NCBI RefSeq assembly: GCF_003958645.1
Contig: NZ_RXLO01000003.1
Span: 434,001 to 498,000 of the forward strand
Length of the DNA: 64,000 nt
Source of the DNA: Chitinophaga rhizosphaerae
Lineage (GTDB): Bacteria > Bacteroidota > Bacteroidia > Chitinophagales > Chitinophagaceae
Direction of reading: 5' to 3'
The notes beneath the pieces were generated by a model. It worked only from the letters and a program-made list of their open reading frames with translations, did no database searches and had not been told where the DNA came from. Both the position numbers and the translations under genes were made by a program. Every line of letters starts with the position of its first letter. The first letter of the stretch is position 1. Below, one piece after another: positions 8,996 through 18,098 of the stretch.

Positions 8996-9751
8996 ATGTC
9001 TACTGTTTGCCGAAATCTTAAATACCTGCGCAAGCAAAAGGGCTGGACGCAGCAGGAATTCGCGGACCGTCTCAACATCAAGCGTTCGTTATTGGGGGCA
9101 TATGAGGAAGAGCGGGCGGAGCCGCGGACGGAAGTGTTGGAGCAGGTGAGCGATATGTTTCGTGTATCGATCGACGATCTGTTACGGCGCGATCTGAGTT
9201 CCCAGAAGGAAACTTTCCTGGAGCGCAGGCGTCAGCAGAAGTTGGGCGGTACCAGCCGTCAGAATGTGGTGTTCGTTCCGGTAAAAGCGGCCGCGGGTTA
9301 CCTGGCCGGCTTTAACGATGATGAGTTCATCGAGGAGTTGAATACGTTTACGTTACCCATGTTGGGCGCGGGCCAGTACCGTGCGTTCGAGATCGCGGGC
9401 GATTCGATGTTGCCGACGCCTTCGGGCTCAGTGGTGGTTTGCCACAAAGTGGATGGTTGGGAAGATATCCGTAATAACGAGGCGTATATCGTGGTGACGA
9501 ACCGCGAGGGCATCGTTTACAAGCGGGTATTGAAGAGCAACCGTTCGAAAGCGAAGGTGACCCTGGCGTCGGACAACCCCATGTACGATCCGTATTCCGT
9601 GAATATGGACGAAGTGCTGGAGATCTGGGCGGCGGATGCGGTGATCCAGAAAATGGGTCAGCAGCACAAAATGAGCGTGAACCACCTGGCCGGAATGGTA
9701 AACCAGTTGCAGGAACAGGTGAGCATGCTGAAAAAGCAGATGAAGAATTGA
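8996..9751 (+). CDS. LexA-like repressor: XRE helix-turn-helix plus S24 self-cleaving peptidase
   Basis: A 251-residue regulator. Residues about 5-60 form an XRE (Cro/CI) helix-turn-helix, with KGWTQQEFADRLNIKRSLLG as the recognition region. Residues about 95-210 form an S24 peptidase: an Ala-Gly scissile candidate at A100-G101 (KAAAGYLAG), catalytic Ser137 in AGDSM and catalytic Lys176 in VYKRV. All parts needed for RecA-stimulated self-cleavage are therefore present. A short coiled coil (about 220-248) ends the protein. The neighbouring dinB-dnaE operon and the shared operator make it the likely SOS repressor of this locus. Confidence 0.87.
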   Translation: MSTVCRNLKYLRKQKGWTQQEFADRLNIKRSLLGAYEEERAEPRTEVLEQVSDMFRVSIDDLLRRDLSSQKETFLERRRQQKLGGTSRQNVVFVPVKAAAGYLAGFNDDEFIEELNTFTLPMLGAGQYRAFEIAGDSMLPTPSGSVVVCHKVDGWEDIRNNEAYIVVTNREGIVYKRVLKSNRSKAKVTLASDNPMYDPYSVNMDEVLEIWAADAVIQKMGQQHKMSVNHLAGMVNQLQEQVSMLKKQMKN

Positions 9752-9826
9752 TTCGCCTTTGATCGCGGGATGGTGCGGCTTTTCACCCTTTCAGAAATGG
9801 ATCGGCAATAGGGTTATGCCCGTTCA

Positions 9827-10060
9827 GGGAAAGTAATGTCGTGCCTGGATTAATATGTTTGCGTTGGCATTGGCCCGTGCGAAGAAACAATGTTAAACCA
9901 TGTCGTACGCTGTCATCGCAGGGCCCAGTAATAATTTTATTCCGGGAAAGTGGTGTCGTGCCTGGATTAATATGTTTGCGTTGGCATTGGCCCGTGCGAA
10001 GAAACAATGTTAAACCATGTCGTACGCTGTCATCGCAGGGCCCAGTAATAATTTTATTCC
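9827..10060. repeat. Tandem duplication of a 117-bp non-coding unit
   Basis: Unit 1 spans 9827-9943 and unit 2 spans 9944-10060. They differ only near the start (GTAATG against GTGGTG). Each carries TGTCGTGCCTGG, GCGTTGGCATTGGCCCGTGC and CATCGCAGGGCCC segments. Short open frames cross it but merely repeat themselves and look non-coding. It lies between the LexA-like gene and a strong terminator at 10171, so it may be transcribed as a 3' UTR or a separate small RNA. Confidence 0.85.
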
Positions 10061-10062
10061 CC

Positions 10063-10121
10063 GGAATCAGGGTTACAGCTGATTCCGCAAAATAAGTGAC
10101 ATAGAAGAATGCCTTATGTCA
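10063..10121. repeat. Two inverted repeats in the intergenic region after the tandem unit
   Basis: GGAATCAG (10063-10070) pairs with CTGATTCC (10079-10086), and TGACATA (10097-10103) pairs with TATGTCA (10115-10121). Neither has a T-tract. They could fold as RNA hairpins in the same transcript as the tandem unit or serve as protein sites. No gene was seen between 9752 and 10463. Confidence 0.5.
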
Positions 10122-10170
10122 TATGCAAGGGAACTCATCTTTGTAATAACCCCATGTTAACCATTGATAA

Positions 10171-10196
10171 TGCCGGAGGTTCCTCCGGCATTTTTT
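10171..10196 (+). terminator. Strong terminator after the tandem-repeat region
   Basis: TGCCGGAGG, two-base loop, CCTCCGGCA (10171-10190), followed by TTTTTT. The nearest upstream plus-strand gene ends 420 bases before it, so it ends either a long 3' UTR of the LexA-like gene or a non-coding RNA. Between 10197 and 10463 nothing else was recognised. Confidence 0.88.
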
Positions 10197-10463
10197 GATG
10201 GGTGGAATGGAAAAGGAGTATGGTTGTTTGCGTCAATGTAGGAAATCTTCCTGGATTAAAAACCAGGTGACAGATTCTGTTCGTCATGGAAATTGCCGCG
10301 TCCTATTAACAAACTTGTGCGTTGGAATGGAACTTTTCAGTATGTCTTACAACTGAAAGGGGATGAAAAATTGAAATGGGAATTGTTTTCAAGTGTAGTA
10401 AGACGGGGATTACCCACAAAAGAGAAATACTGTAAATTTACTTACCTGCCAAAAATCAAAACC

Positions 10464-10829
10464 ATGACAACCGAATGCGCAGCTACCATATTCCAGGTCA
10501 GCGATCTCGCGGCCGCTACCGTGTTTTACACCGAAACGCTGGGATTTAACCTGGATTTTGAATTCGGAAGCGTAGTGGGGCTGCATCACGGGAATGTATT
10601 CATTCACCTCTCCGGCCCTGCATCGCAGGGAAACAAAAAGGCGATAGGGGAGGGACATATGTACATTTTTTGTGACGAAGTGGACGATTATTTCGCAGAG
10701 ATCGCGGCGAAAGGAGCGGATGCATTCATTCCGCCGGCAGACAGGCCCTACGGTGTTCGTGACTTTGCCGTCAGGGATCCGGACGGAAATATCCTCGCTT
10801 TCGGAAAAAGTATCGCTCCCGAAAACTGA
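10464..10829 (+). CDS. VOC-superfamily (glyoxalase/bleomycin resistance-like) protein
   Basis: A 121-residue vicinal-oxygen-chelate fold protein. The start MTTECAATIFQVSDL is chosen because the frame upstream of 10464 does not look coding. The fold pattern is two beta-alpha-beta modules: ATVFYTETLGFNLDFEF near residue 17 and the C-terminal RDFAVRDPDGNILAFGK near 100. Members bind a metal and act on small molecules or simply bind them (dioxygenases, glyoxalases, drug-binding resistance proteins). The substrate cannot be predicted. It converges on pdeM with a seven-base gap. Confidence 0.8.
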   Translation: MTTECAATIFQVSDLAAATVFYTETLGFNLDFEFGSVVGLHHGNVFIHLSGPASQGNKKAIGEGHMYIFCDEVDDYFAEIAAKGADAFIPPADRPYGVRDFAVRDPDGNILAFGKSIAPEN

Positions 10830-10836
10830 CCGCCCG

Positions 10837-11535
10837 TCAAACCTTAAAAATACCATTCCCTCCGATCACGAAAACCGCTGCGTCCGCCGCGGGCTCCAGG
10901 GAATATAAACCCGTAAACACACTGAACGCCGGCAGAATCGCGCCTTCCGGCCCGAAATAAAAACAGGGCAGTCGCAACCGCTGCTTGCCATATCCCACCA
11001 TCCAAACCCCCGGGTGAATATGCCCCGAAACCGCATACGTCTCCCCGTTATCCAAAAGTTTATCTTTCGGATCATGCACGAAATACATTCCGCCCACTTG
11101 TAAAGATTCCATCAAATCGATCCCTAAAGAAGCATAGACCTCCGGGTCCATAATATCATGGTTTCCTGTTACCAGTTCGAAACGGATGTGCGGAAACTGG
11201 TTCCGCCAAATCTGGAAATACTGCACTTCATTATTTGCCGAGCTGTGGAACATATCGCCCACCACGATCAAGCGATCGGGGTTGTACTTCGTGATCAGTT
11301 GCTGCAAACGGTAAAGATCTTCCTGCACGATGTTGGCCGGCACACCAATTCCCGCTTTCCGGAAATGCGCCGCCTTGCCCACATGCAGGTCTGCTACGAT
11401 CAGCGCCCGCTCTTCTTCCCAATACACTGCCTTCCCGGCGGAAAGCCGCCAGTGTCCACCCTTGATCTCGTACCGAATGTCTTCCAATGTTCGTTGTATT
11501 TTATTTGGTCTGTTGCCAGGATTTTTATTTTCCAT
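10837..11535 (-). CDS. pdeM: Ligase-associated DNA damage response metallophosphoesterase
   Basis: A 232-residue calcineurin-like phosphoesterase of the PdeM type. Metal ligands appear as IVADLHVGK (D49, H51), VVGDMFHS, TGNHD and SGHIHPG, all in order. PdeM is one of four proteins (with an Lhr helicase, an ATP-dependent ligase and an MBL-fold exonuclease) that co-occur as a DNA repair set in many bacteria. Here it follows the lhr gene by ten bases on the same strand, so the two form an operon. The ligase and exonuclease are a second pair about 5 kb away. Confidence 0.88.
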   Translation of the reverse strand: MENKNPGNRPNKIQRTLEDIRYEIKGGHWRLSAGKAVYWEEERALIVADLHVGKAAHFRKAGIGVPANIVQEDLYRLQQLITKYNPDRLIVVGDMFHSSANNEVQYFQIWRNQFPHIRFELVTGNHDIMDPEVYASLGIDLMESLQVGGMYFVHDPKDKLLDNGETYAVSGHIHPGVWMVGYGKQRLRLPCFYFGPEGAILPAFSVFTGLYSLEPAADAAVFVIGGNGIFKV

Positions 11536-11545
11536 GCGGCAAGTC

Positions 11546-13990
11546 CTATTGCCAGAGCGTCATTTTTTTGATGCGGTCTTCCAGTTTTTCGCTTGTCAGT
11601 TCCTCCCGAAGGCTATCTACCTTGATGGGGAAACAGAAAGGCGTCAAACGTTGGGGAAAAGTGATCACGATGTTGCCGTTCCGGATCCGTTCCAGCGTCT
11701 CCCGCAAGCGGGCTTCTTCCATCTGGTAGAAAAACGCTTCGTTGTAGGCCTGGCGCACGAGGATATTCTGCGCATCGTAATCTTCGAAAACCTTGAACAG
11801 TAAAGAGGCGGATGATTGCAAATGCCGGTTGGCTTTCGATTTTCCGGGATATCCCTGGAATACGAGCCCCGCAATCACAGCAATGTCGCGGAACTTGCGG
11901 CGCGCCATTTCCGTGGCATTCACGCTGCTTTGTAAGTCTACCGTGAGGTTGTCGGGGGAGAAAAGCTCGTCCGCATTGCTGTCGTCTACAGGTATCGGCT
12001 GATCGCTCAGCAGTTCGAAACCATAGTCGTTCATGGCAATGGAAAATGTGATGGGATGCCGCTGGCTGATGCGCCAGGCCAGCAACATGGCCATCACTTC
12101 ATGGACGAGCCGCCCTTCGAACGGATATACGAATAGATGGTATCCGTCTTCCGTCTGGATTTGTTCCATCAGCAGCTCATTTTCGCGTGGAATGTGCGAA
12201 AGTAACTGCTGGAGCTCGAACAGCGGTTGAAGTATCGTGATCTCGGGTTCGTTCGCCTGGCCCGACATGGCTTCGTGGAATTTCCGGCGGAGCATTTTGC
12301 CCAAGTTGGCCGAAAGCGGCATCCTGCCTCCATTCCAACTGGGAACAATGCTTTTTTTCGACTTCGATTTGCGCACCAGTACCGTCATGTCTTTGATCAT
12401 GACGAACTCCAGGTTATGGCCGCTCAACCGGAAACTATCGCCAGGCGTGAGCCGCGAAATGAAATATTCTTCGATGACGCCGACATAACCGCCCGCGAGG
12501 TACCTGACTTTCAACATGGCATCGCTTACGATAGTGCCGATGTGCAGGCGATGCCGCATGGCCTGTTGCTTGCTCGTGCAGTAGTAGCGGTCGCCAACGA
12601 GGTGGAGTTTATGGTATTCGTCGTAAACCTGCAGGGCTTCGCCGCCAGATACGAGAAACGACAGGCTCCAGTTCCATTCCTCTTCCGTCATTTCCCGGAA
12701 GCAAAAAGTGGATAGTACTTCGTTTTTGATCTCTTCCGCGTTGAATCCCTCCGACACACCGAGCGTCATGAGGTATTGCAGCAGTACATCGTACGCCAGT
12801 ACCACCGGCATCCGGCTTTCGATGAGATTTTCGGCCATGGCGTCTTTCAGCGCGGCGGCCTCTACCAGCTCGAGGGAGTGGGTGGGGAGGAACCAGATCC
12901 GGCTGACGGCGTCGGGACGGTGCCCGCTTCGGCCGGCGCGTTGCAGGAAACGCGCCACGCCTTTCGGGCTGCCCACCTGGATAACGGTGTCCACCGGCCG
13001 GAAGTCGACGCCCAGGTCGAGACTGGAGGTGCATACCACCAGTTTGAGGATCCCCGTGTGCAGGGCTTCTTCCACCCAGATGCGGAGCGCAGCGTCGATG
13101 GAGCCGTGGTGCAGCGCGATGGCGCCTGCCAGCTCTGGACATTCCCTGAGGATTTGGTGGTACCATATTTCCGATTGTCCGCGGGTGTTGGTGAAAAGCA
13201 AGGTGGTATTGCTTTCCATGATGACGGGGATCACTTTGTGGAGGAGTCGCAGCCCCATATGCCCCGCCCATGGGTATTTTTCGATCTCGTCGGGCAATAT
13301 GGATTCCACTTCGATGGCCTTGCGGACATCTGCCCGAACGATGACCCGTTCGCCGGGGAGGTTGCCGAGCAGTACGTCCAGCGCCTCGTCGAGGTTGCCG
13401 ATGGTCGCGGAAATGCCCCAGATGCGGAGATCGGTGCGGAGGCCGCGGAGCCGGCTGATGCCGAGCTCGGTCATCACACCGCGCTTACTGCCCAGGAGCT
13501 CGTGCCATTCGTCGGCCACGATGGTTTCGAGATGTTCGAACCGCCTGGGATATTCTTTCTGGGCGATGAGGATGTGGAGGGATTCCGGGGTAATGATGAG
13601 CACCTCGGGCATGTTGCGCTTTTGTTTTTCCCGTACGCTGAGGGGCGTATCGCCACTTCGGATTCCTACGGCCCAGGGTACGTGAAGCTCCCCCAGGGCT
13701 TCTTCCATGGCACGGCCGATGTCTTTGGCCAGCGCCCGCAACGGAGTGATCCACATGAGGCGGAGGCCATTGCCGGTGCGAGACCGGTAGTCTTTCGGGT
13801 GCTCATTGATCCAGCGGATAACCGAGCCGAGGAATAAGGAAAAAGTCTTGCCGAAGCCCGTGGGGGCATTCACCAGGCCGGAGCGGCCCTGGAGGTAATG
13901 TTCCCATGCTTCTTCCTGGAAGGCGAAAGGGGCCAGTCCTTTCGCTCCCAGCCACTGTTCGATCGCTTGCCAGCCGGGTGTGTGTTTCAT
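11546..13990 (-). CDS. lhr: Ligase-associated DEXH-box helicase (Lhr-core type)
   Basis: An 814-residue superfamily 2 helicase. The Walker A motif is APTGFGKT (42-50) and the Walker B box is DEWH (160-163), a variant of DEXH. The SAT motif (GISATIG) and motif VI (QRAGRSGH) follow, then a winged-helix and beta-barrel Lhr-core region. Lhr enzymes move 3' to 5' on single strands and unwind RNA-DNA hybrids. Coupled to pdeM downstream. The gene starts 47 bases from the divergent purine permease gene. Confidence 0.9.
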   Translation of the reverse strand: MKHTPGWQAIEQWLGAKGLAPFAFQEEAWEHYLQGRSGLVNAPTGFGKTFSLFLGSVIRWINEHPKDYRSRTGNGLRLMWITPLRALAKDIGRAMEEALGELHVPWAVGIRSGDTPLSVREKQKRNMPEVLIITPESLHILIAQKEYPRRFEHLETIVADEWHELLGSKRGVMTELGISRLRGLRTDLRIWGISATIGNLDEALDVLLGNLPGERVIVRADVRKAIEVESILPDEIEKYPWAGHMGLRLLHKVIPVIMESNTTLLFTNTRGQSEIWYHQILRECPELAGAIALHHGSIDAALRIWVEEALHTGILKLVVCTSSLDLGVDFRPVDTVIQVGSPKGVARFLQRAGRSGHRPDAVSRIWFLPTHSLELVEAAALKDAMAENLIESRMPVVLAYDVLLQYLMTLGVSEGFNAEEIKNEVLSTFCFREMTEEEWNWSLSFLVSGGEALQVYDEYHKLHLVGDRYYCTSKQQAMRHRLHIGTIVSDAMLKVRYLAGGYVGVIEEYFISRLTPGDSFRLSGHNLEFVMIKDMTVLVRKSKSKKSIVPSWNGGRMPLSANLGKMLRRKFHEAMSGQANEPEITILQPLFELQQLLSHIPRENELLMEQIQTEDGYHLFVYPFEGRLVHEVMAMLLAWRISQRHPITFSIAMNDYGFELLSDQPIPVDDSNADELFSPDNLTVDLQSSVNATEMARRKFRDIAVIAGLVFQGYPGKSKANRHLQSSASLLFKVFEDYDAQNILVRQAYNEAFFYQMEEARLRETLERIRNGNIVITFPQRLTPFCFPIKVDSLREELTSEKLEDRIKKMTLWQ

Positions 13991-14025
13991 CAGACAATGA
14001 AATTAGGAAAAATTCCCGCATGGCC

Positions 14026-14033
14026 TACCTTTG
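14026..14033 (+). promoter_or_regulatory. -7 promoter element of the purine permease gene
   Basis: TACCTTTG is a perfect Bacteroidota TAnnTTTG element. It ends only four bases before the ATG at 14038, so the transcript probably has almost no leader. Confidence 0.6.
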
Positions 14034-14037
14034 CCCT

Positions 14038-15357
14038 ATGCGCGATTTCTTTCGTTTACACGAACACGGTACAACGGTCAGGCAGGAACTGCTGGCGGGT
14101 TTGACTACCTTTTCGACCATGGCGTACATCCTGGCCGTCAACCCCATGATCCTGTCCAAAACCGGGATGGATTTCAACGCATTGATCACCGCCACGGCTC
14201 TCGCTGCCGCCATCGGCACACTGGTAATGGGATTATATGCGCGTTTGCCGGTGGGGCTGGCGCCAGGGATGGGCCTCAATGCTTTCTTCGCATACACCAT
14301 CGTGCTGGGAATGGGCTACAGTTGGCAATTTGCGCTAACGGCCGTCTTCCTGGAAGGCATCATTTTCATTTTCCTGTCGCTCTTTCACATCCGGGAAGCG
14401 ATCATCAACACCATCCCCGAGAACCTGAAACACGCGATATCTGTGGGGATTGGGCTTTTGATCGCACTGATCGGGATGGCCAATGCCGGTATTATCGAAA
14501 CGGGTATGCGGCATGTGGGAGACGGTAAGCTGGACGGGGTCATCCTGAAAATGGGGCACATCACGAGCGCCGGGCCGCTCATCGCCTTGCTGGGACTGAT
14601 CGTCAGCGCTGTATTGATGTACAGGAAAGTCAATGCCGCGCTGTTGCTGGGTATCCTCGTTGCCACGCTGGCTGGCATCCCGCTGGGTTTGACCATCTGG
14701 CCGGAACACGGTATCATGAGCTTGCCGCCGGGTATTTCGCCGATCGCTTTCCAGCTGGAATTCGACAGGGTATTTTCGATGGATATGGTCGTGATTCTAT
14801 TTACTTTGTTGATGGTCAATCTGTTCGATACGGTAGGCACGCTCATCGGTCTTTGCAGCAAAGCCGGTTTGCTCGACAGCCGGGGCCGCATCCCCCGGGC
14901 GAAACAGGCCCTGTTCGCCGACGCGGTGGGTACCACAGCGGGCGCATTATTGGGGACCAGCGTGGTCACGGCATATGTGGAAAGCGCCAGCGGTATTGCT
15001 TCGGGCGGAAGAACCGGTTTAACGGCCGTGACAGTAGCGGGGATGTTCCTCCTGGCATTGTTCTTCGCCCCACTTTTCGCCATGATCCCCGCCGCGGCCA
15101 CGGCGCCCGCGCTCATCATCGTAGGGATGCTGATGATGGGAGCTGTTGTAAAAATCAATTTCGATGATGTGACGGAAGCGATCTCCGCGTTCCTGGCAAT
15201 TGTCATGATGCCATACACGTACAGCATAGCGGAAGGCATCGTTTTCGGGATGCTGTCTTATGTTTTGCTGAAAGTCTTCACCGGAAAATACCGTGAGATC
15301 AGCCCTGTGATGTATGTGCTTTCGGTACTTTTCGTACTGAGCTTTATGCTGCAATGA
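14038..15357 (+). CDS. NCS2-family purine permease (AzgA type)
   Basis: A 439-residue permease for adenine, guanine or hypoxanthine. The ATG at 14038 (MRDFFRLHEHG) is preferred over earlier in-frame starts because it directly follows a good promoter element and begins at the family's conserved N-terminus. The N-terminal GLTTFSTMAYILAVNP segment, LAPGMGLNAFFAYT and the NLFDTVGTLIGL motif are characteristic of the AzgA branch. About 12-14 membrane segments are visible. It sits between the two halves of the ligase-associated repair genes with no obvious functional link to them. Confidence 0.88.
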   Translation: MRDFFRLHEHGTTVRQELLAGLTTFSTMAYILAVNPMILSKTGMDFNALITATALAAAIGTLVMGLYARLPVGLAPGMGLNAFFAYTIVLGMGYSWQFALTAVFLEGIIFIFLSLFHIREAIINTIPENLKHAISVGIGLLIALIGMANAGIIETGMRHVGDGKLDGVILKMGHITSAGPLIALLGLIVSAVLMYRKVNAALLLGILVATLAGIPLGLTIWPEHGIMSLPPGISPIAFQLEFDRVFSMDMVVILFTLLMVNLFDTVGTLIGLCSKAGLLDSRGRIPRAKQALFADAVGTTAGALLGTSVVTAYVESASGIASGGRTGLTAVTVAGMFLLALFFAPLFAMIPAAATAPALIIVGMLMMGAVVKINFDDVTEAISAFLAIVMMPYTYSIAEGIVFGMLSYVLLKVFTGKYREISPVMYVLSVLFVLSFMLQ

Positions 15358-15375
15358 TTATCAAAAAGTCCGGCG

Positions 15376-15407
15376 AAAAAAAATGCCGGCTGATCGTTCA
15401 ACCGGCA
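15376..15407 (-). terminator. Terminator for the TauE-like gene
   Basis: TGCCGG (15384-15389) pairs with CCGGCA (15402-15407). Eight A (15376-15383) precede it on the plus strand and become a T-tract for minus-strand transcription leaving the TauE-like gene. Confidence 0.65.
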
Positions 15408-15433
15408 ATTACTATTGTATGCATATGGAAAAA

Positions 15434-16249
15434 TCAGGTGAACAGGAGCCGGACGCCTACGATGAGCAGTGCGCCGGCGAGGGCGATCATGATGCCTTTG
15501 GGCTTCACTTTGCTAGAAAGCCCCGCGCCCAGTTGCGCACCAATTACCACGCCGATACCGATGGAAAGCGCGGTCTGCCAGCCTTCCCAGAAACTGCCCT
15601 GGATCATATGAACGATCGTGCCTGCCAAAGACATAATGGCCAGGATGAAATGGCTCGTTGCCGTTGCGATGTGGATGGGGAAATTCAGTACGCTGATCAG
15701 CGCCGGAACGTGGATAATACCACCACCGATGCCCAGCAGGCTGCTGATGAAGCCCACGGCGAAACTGATCAGAATGCCGTACCAGATATTAAAACGATAT
15801 TGATGGTGCTCGCCGCTGCGCTCCGTGAGGTCGCGGTCCACACATTTCCCCTTGAGCGAACCCTGGGCATACGCGCCCCGGTTGGGCCTGGCGATCAGGA
15901 AGAGCGCGATCACGATCAGCAATCCCCCCAGGATCAGGTTAAAAACATGCCGCGAAATGACACTCGTGGCCATGGCGCCGAGAATGGCGCCCGGCAATGT
16001 AGCGACCGCGAAAATGGCCGCGGAACGGTAATCGATCCGTTTTTTCCGGGCATACGCCACCGATCCGGAGGTCGCGTTCAGGCAAACCACCGCCAGCGAA
16101 ATGCTCGTCAGTACGTCGGGCGCCATGTCCGGGTACATCAACAGCAATAAAGGCATGAGGATAAAGCCTCCCCCGGCCCCGATCAGGGTCCCGAAGGTTC
16201 CGATCCCAAATCCTATCAATACTAGCAACAATGCGGCCTGCAAGTCCAT
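15434..16249 (-). CDS. TauE/SafE-family sulfite/organosulfonate exporter
   Basis: A 271-residue inner-membrane protein with about eight hydrophobic segments. The two family repeats are visible as GTFGTLIGAGGGFILMPLLL near residue 17 and SSLLGIGGGIIHVPALI near 169. TauE/SafE proteins export sulfite, sulfoacetate or related anions, but the substrate here is not evident from neighbours. A perfect -7 promoter element lies about 190 bases upstream of the ATG, giving an unusually long leader. Confidence 0.86.
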   Translation of the reverse strand: MDLQAALLLVLIGFGIGTFGTLIGAGGGFILMPLLLLMYPDMAPDVLTSISLAVVCLNATSGSVAYARKKRIDYRSAAIFAVATLPGAILGAMATSVISRHVFNLILGGLLIVIALFLIARPNRGAYAQGSLKGKCVDRDLTERSGEHHQYRFNIWYGILISFAVGFISSLLGIGGGIIHVPALISVLNFPIHIATATSHFILAIMSLAGTIVHMIQGSFWEGWQTALSIGIGVVIGAQLGAGLSSKVKPKGIMIALAGALLIVGVRLLFT

Positions 16250-16447
16250 CTGGCGTTAAATGATTTTCACGTGTGAATATTGCATCCTTTTCGTATAACG
16301 GTAGAAAAGCCAATGGTCCGGCAATGGTAGGTTCAATTGCGTTTTTTTAATGTTGGTCGTCGAATGATTGGTCCTTTTTTTCCTTCCGTCTATTACGGTC
16401 CAGGGATGTTTTGGCGGCAGGGTGTCAACCCCCGCAAATCAAAGGTA
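16250..16447 (-). promoter_or_regulatory. Promoter and long structured 5' leader of the TauE-like gene
   Basis: TACCTTTG on the minus strand (16440-16447) is an exact TAnnTTTG -7 element. The predicted leader is about 180 bases. It can form at least two small hairpins: GGGT/ACCC (16420-16431) and CCGT/ACGG (16386-16398). No known riboswitch consensus was recognised. The gap from 16250 to 16499 otherwise holds nothing that looks coding. Confidence 0.45.
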
Positions 16448-16499
16448 GTACATCACTTCAACACATATTCTGTAGACTAAAAGGGTAATCTTGATGAGG

Positions 16500-18098
16500 T
16501 TACATCTGCGCCGCCAGGAGTTGTTTGAGATCGTCCAGCGTATTGATCTCGGAGACGGGTTTATCCTTCCGCCAGCGGTGTATCCGGGGGAAACGCAGTG
16601 CGATACCGGATTTGTGCCGGTTGCTCGCCGCGATGCCTTCGAAAGCGATCTCGAAAACGAGTTCGGGCTTCACGGTGCGCACGGGCCCGAATTTCTCCAC
16701 CGCATGCCGCTTCACCCAGGCGTCTACTTCCGCGATTTCCGCATCCGTCAACCCCGAATAGGCCTTCGCGAAAGGCACGAGCTGATCGCCGTTACGCACG
16801 GCGAACGTGTAGTCGGTATACAGGTTCGAGCGGCGGCCATGGCCTTTCTGGGCGTAAATCATCACCGCATCCACGGTAAACGGATCGATCTTCCATTTCC
16901 ACCAATCACCGCGCCGCCGGCCCACCTGGTACGCGGATCCCGCGTTTTTCAGCATAACGCCCTCGCTATTGTTGCCCCGGCTTTGTTCGCGAAGTACCGC
17001 CAGTTCGTCCCAATCCCCGTATTCGATCAGTGGGGACATCTTCAACGCCGGCCGGTCCGCGGTTTTCACCAGCGTTTCCAGCAGCTCCCGGCGCTCGCGG
17101 AGCGGCAGCGGCCGGATATCCTGCCCGTTCCATTCCATCATATCATACGCCAAAAGTACCACCGGCGCCTCCTGCAGTTGCTTTTTCGTGAGGTTTTTAC
17201 GGCCGATGCGGGTTTGCAGGTTCTGAAACGGCAACGGGCGATGCAGCACTTCATCCCAGGCGAGTATTTCGCCGTCAACGACCGTCCCGTCCGGCAAATA
17301 TTCCAGCAGACCGGCGATTTCGGGGAATTTGTCGGTAATCAGTTCCTCGCCCCTCGACCACAAGAATACCTGTCCGTTCCGGCGGATCAGCTGCCCGCAG
17401 ATGCCGTCCCATTTCCATTCGGCCTGCCAGTTGGCCGGCGCCCCCAGGCCCGAGGGGCTTCCTTCCAGCGCATGCGCCAGAAAGAATGGATAAGGCCGCG
17501 AATCGTCCGGATTGCTGTGGTGATCGTGCAACAGTTGCGGCAGCGTGGTTGCGCGGGGATCCCAATTTCCACCGATCATATGGCTGACCACCGCGCCCTC
17601 CATCCCGAAAGCTTTCGCAATGGCATTGACGATCGTTCCCTGAGACACCCCGATCCTGAACCCGCCTGTGATCAGCTTGTTGAAAACGAATCTTTCGCCC
17701 GGCTGCAGTTGCTCCCAGGCGCTGCGGATGAATGCGGATTTCTCCGCTTCGGGTGCCTTTTCCAGCGAGATCAACGCCTCCATCCAGAAATGCAGCGGCA
17801 TGGAACGGTCCCCCTTTTCCGGCGGCGGCAACAGCAGTGCGATGGTTTCGGCCAGGTCGCCGACGGTATGGTAGCATTCGTCGAACAACCATTCGGGAAG
17901 GCCCGCGGCCTCGCGGCACCAAAGGCGCAATTGCGCGGAATTTACGGTGCGCCTGGGTTTCCGTCCGGTGAACAGGGCCAGCACCCAGGCGGCGTCACGC
18001 TCGTCGGCCGTGGAAAAATAATGGCTGAGCAGCTCCAGTTTTTCGTTCGTCTTGGTGCTGTGCGAAAGGGCTGATATGAGTTGCGAGAACTGGTGCAT
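16500..18098 (-). CDS. Ligase-associated ATP-dependent DNA ligase
   Basis: A 532-residue ATP-dependent DNA ligase. An N-terminal DNA-binding domain (about 1-210) is followed by the adenylation domain with motif I KWDG (Lys229 is the nucleophile), DGEI, EGVMLKN and the WWKWK motif V, and by a C-terminal OB fold ending in RFPRIHRWR. The start at 18098 shares a base with the exonuclease stop (TGATG), showing translational coupling. The frame is open upstream to 18479 but that part lies inside the exonuclease gene. The partner genes pdeM and lhr are about 5 kb away. Confidence 0.92.
   Translation of the reverse strand: MHQFSQLISALSHSTKTNEKLELLSHYFSTADERDAAWVLALFTGRKPRRTVNSAQLRLWCREAAGLPEWLFDECYHTVGDLAETIALLLPPPEKGDRSMPLHFWMEALISLEKAPEAEKSAFIRSAWEQLQPGERFVFNKLITGGFRIGVSQGTIVNAIAKAFGMEGAVVSHMIGGNWDPRATTLPQLLHDHHSNPDDSRPYPFFLAHALEGSPSGLGAPANWQAEWKWDGICGQLIRRNGQVFLWSRGEELITDKFPEIAGLLEYLPDGTVVDGEILAWDEVLHRPLPFQNLQTRIGRKNLTKKQLQEAPVVLLAYDMMEWNGQDIRPLPLRERRELLETLVKTADRPALKMSPLIEYGDWDELAVLREQSRGNNSEGVMLKNAGSAYQVGRRRGDWWKWKIDPFTVDAVMIYAQKGHGRRSNLYTDYTFAVRNGDQLVPFAKAYSGLTDAEIAEVDAWVKRHAVEKFGPVRTVKPELVFEIAFEGIAASNRHKSGIALRFPRIHRWRKDKPVSEINTLDDLKQLLAAQM

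Noticed and set aside
9827..10060. CRISPR array
   Set aside because: Only two adjacent copies of a long unit exist with no spacers and no cas genes nearby.
9783..10095. Short open frames on both strands across the 117-bp tandem units
   Set aside because: Their translations only repeat the DNA duplication, and both strands are open in the same place, as expected from repeated non-coding DNA.
10293..10463. N-terminal extension of the VOC protein
   Set aside because: The extra 57 residues do not resemble the family and the fold begins at the ATG at 10464.
16491..18074. A 527-codon open frame antisense to the ligase
   Set aside because: Shadow of the ligase gene with an Arg/Pro-rich composition and no domain.
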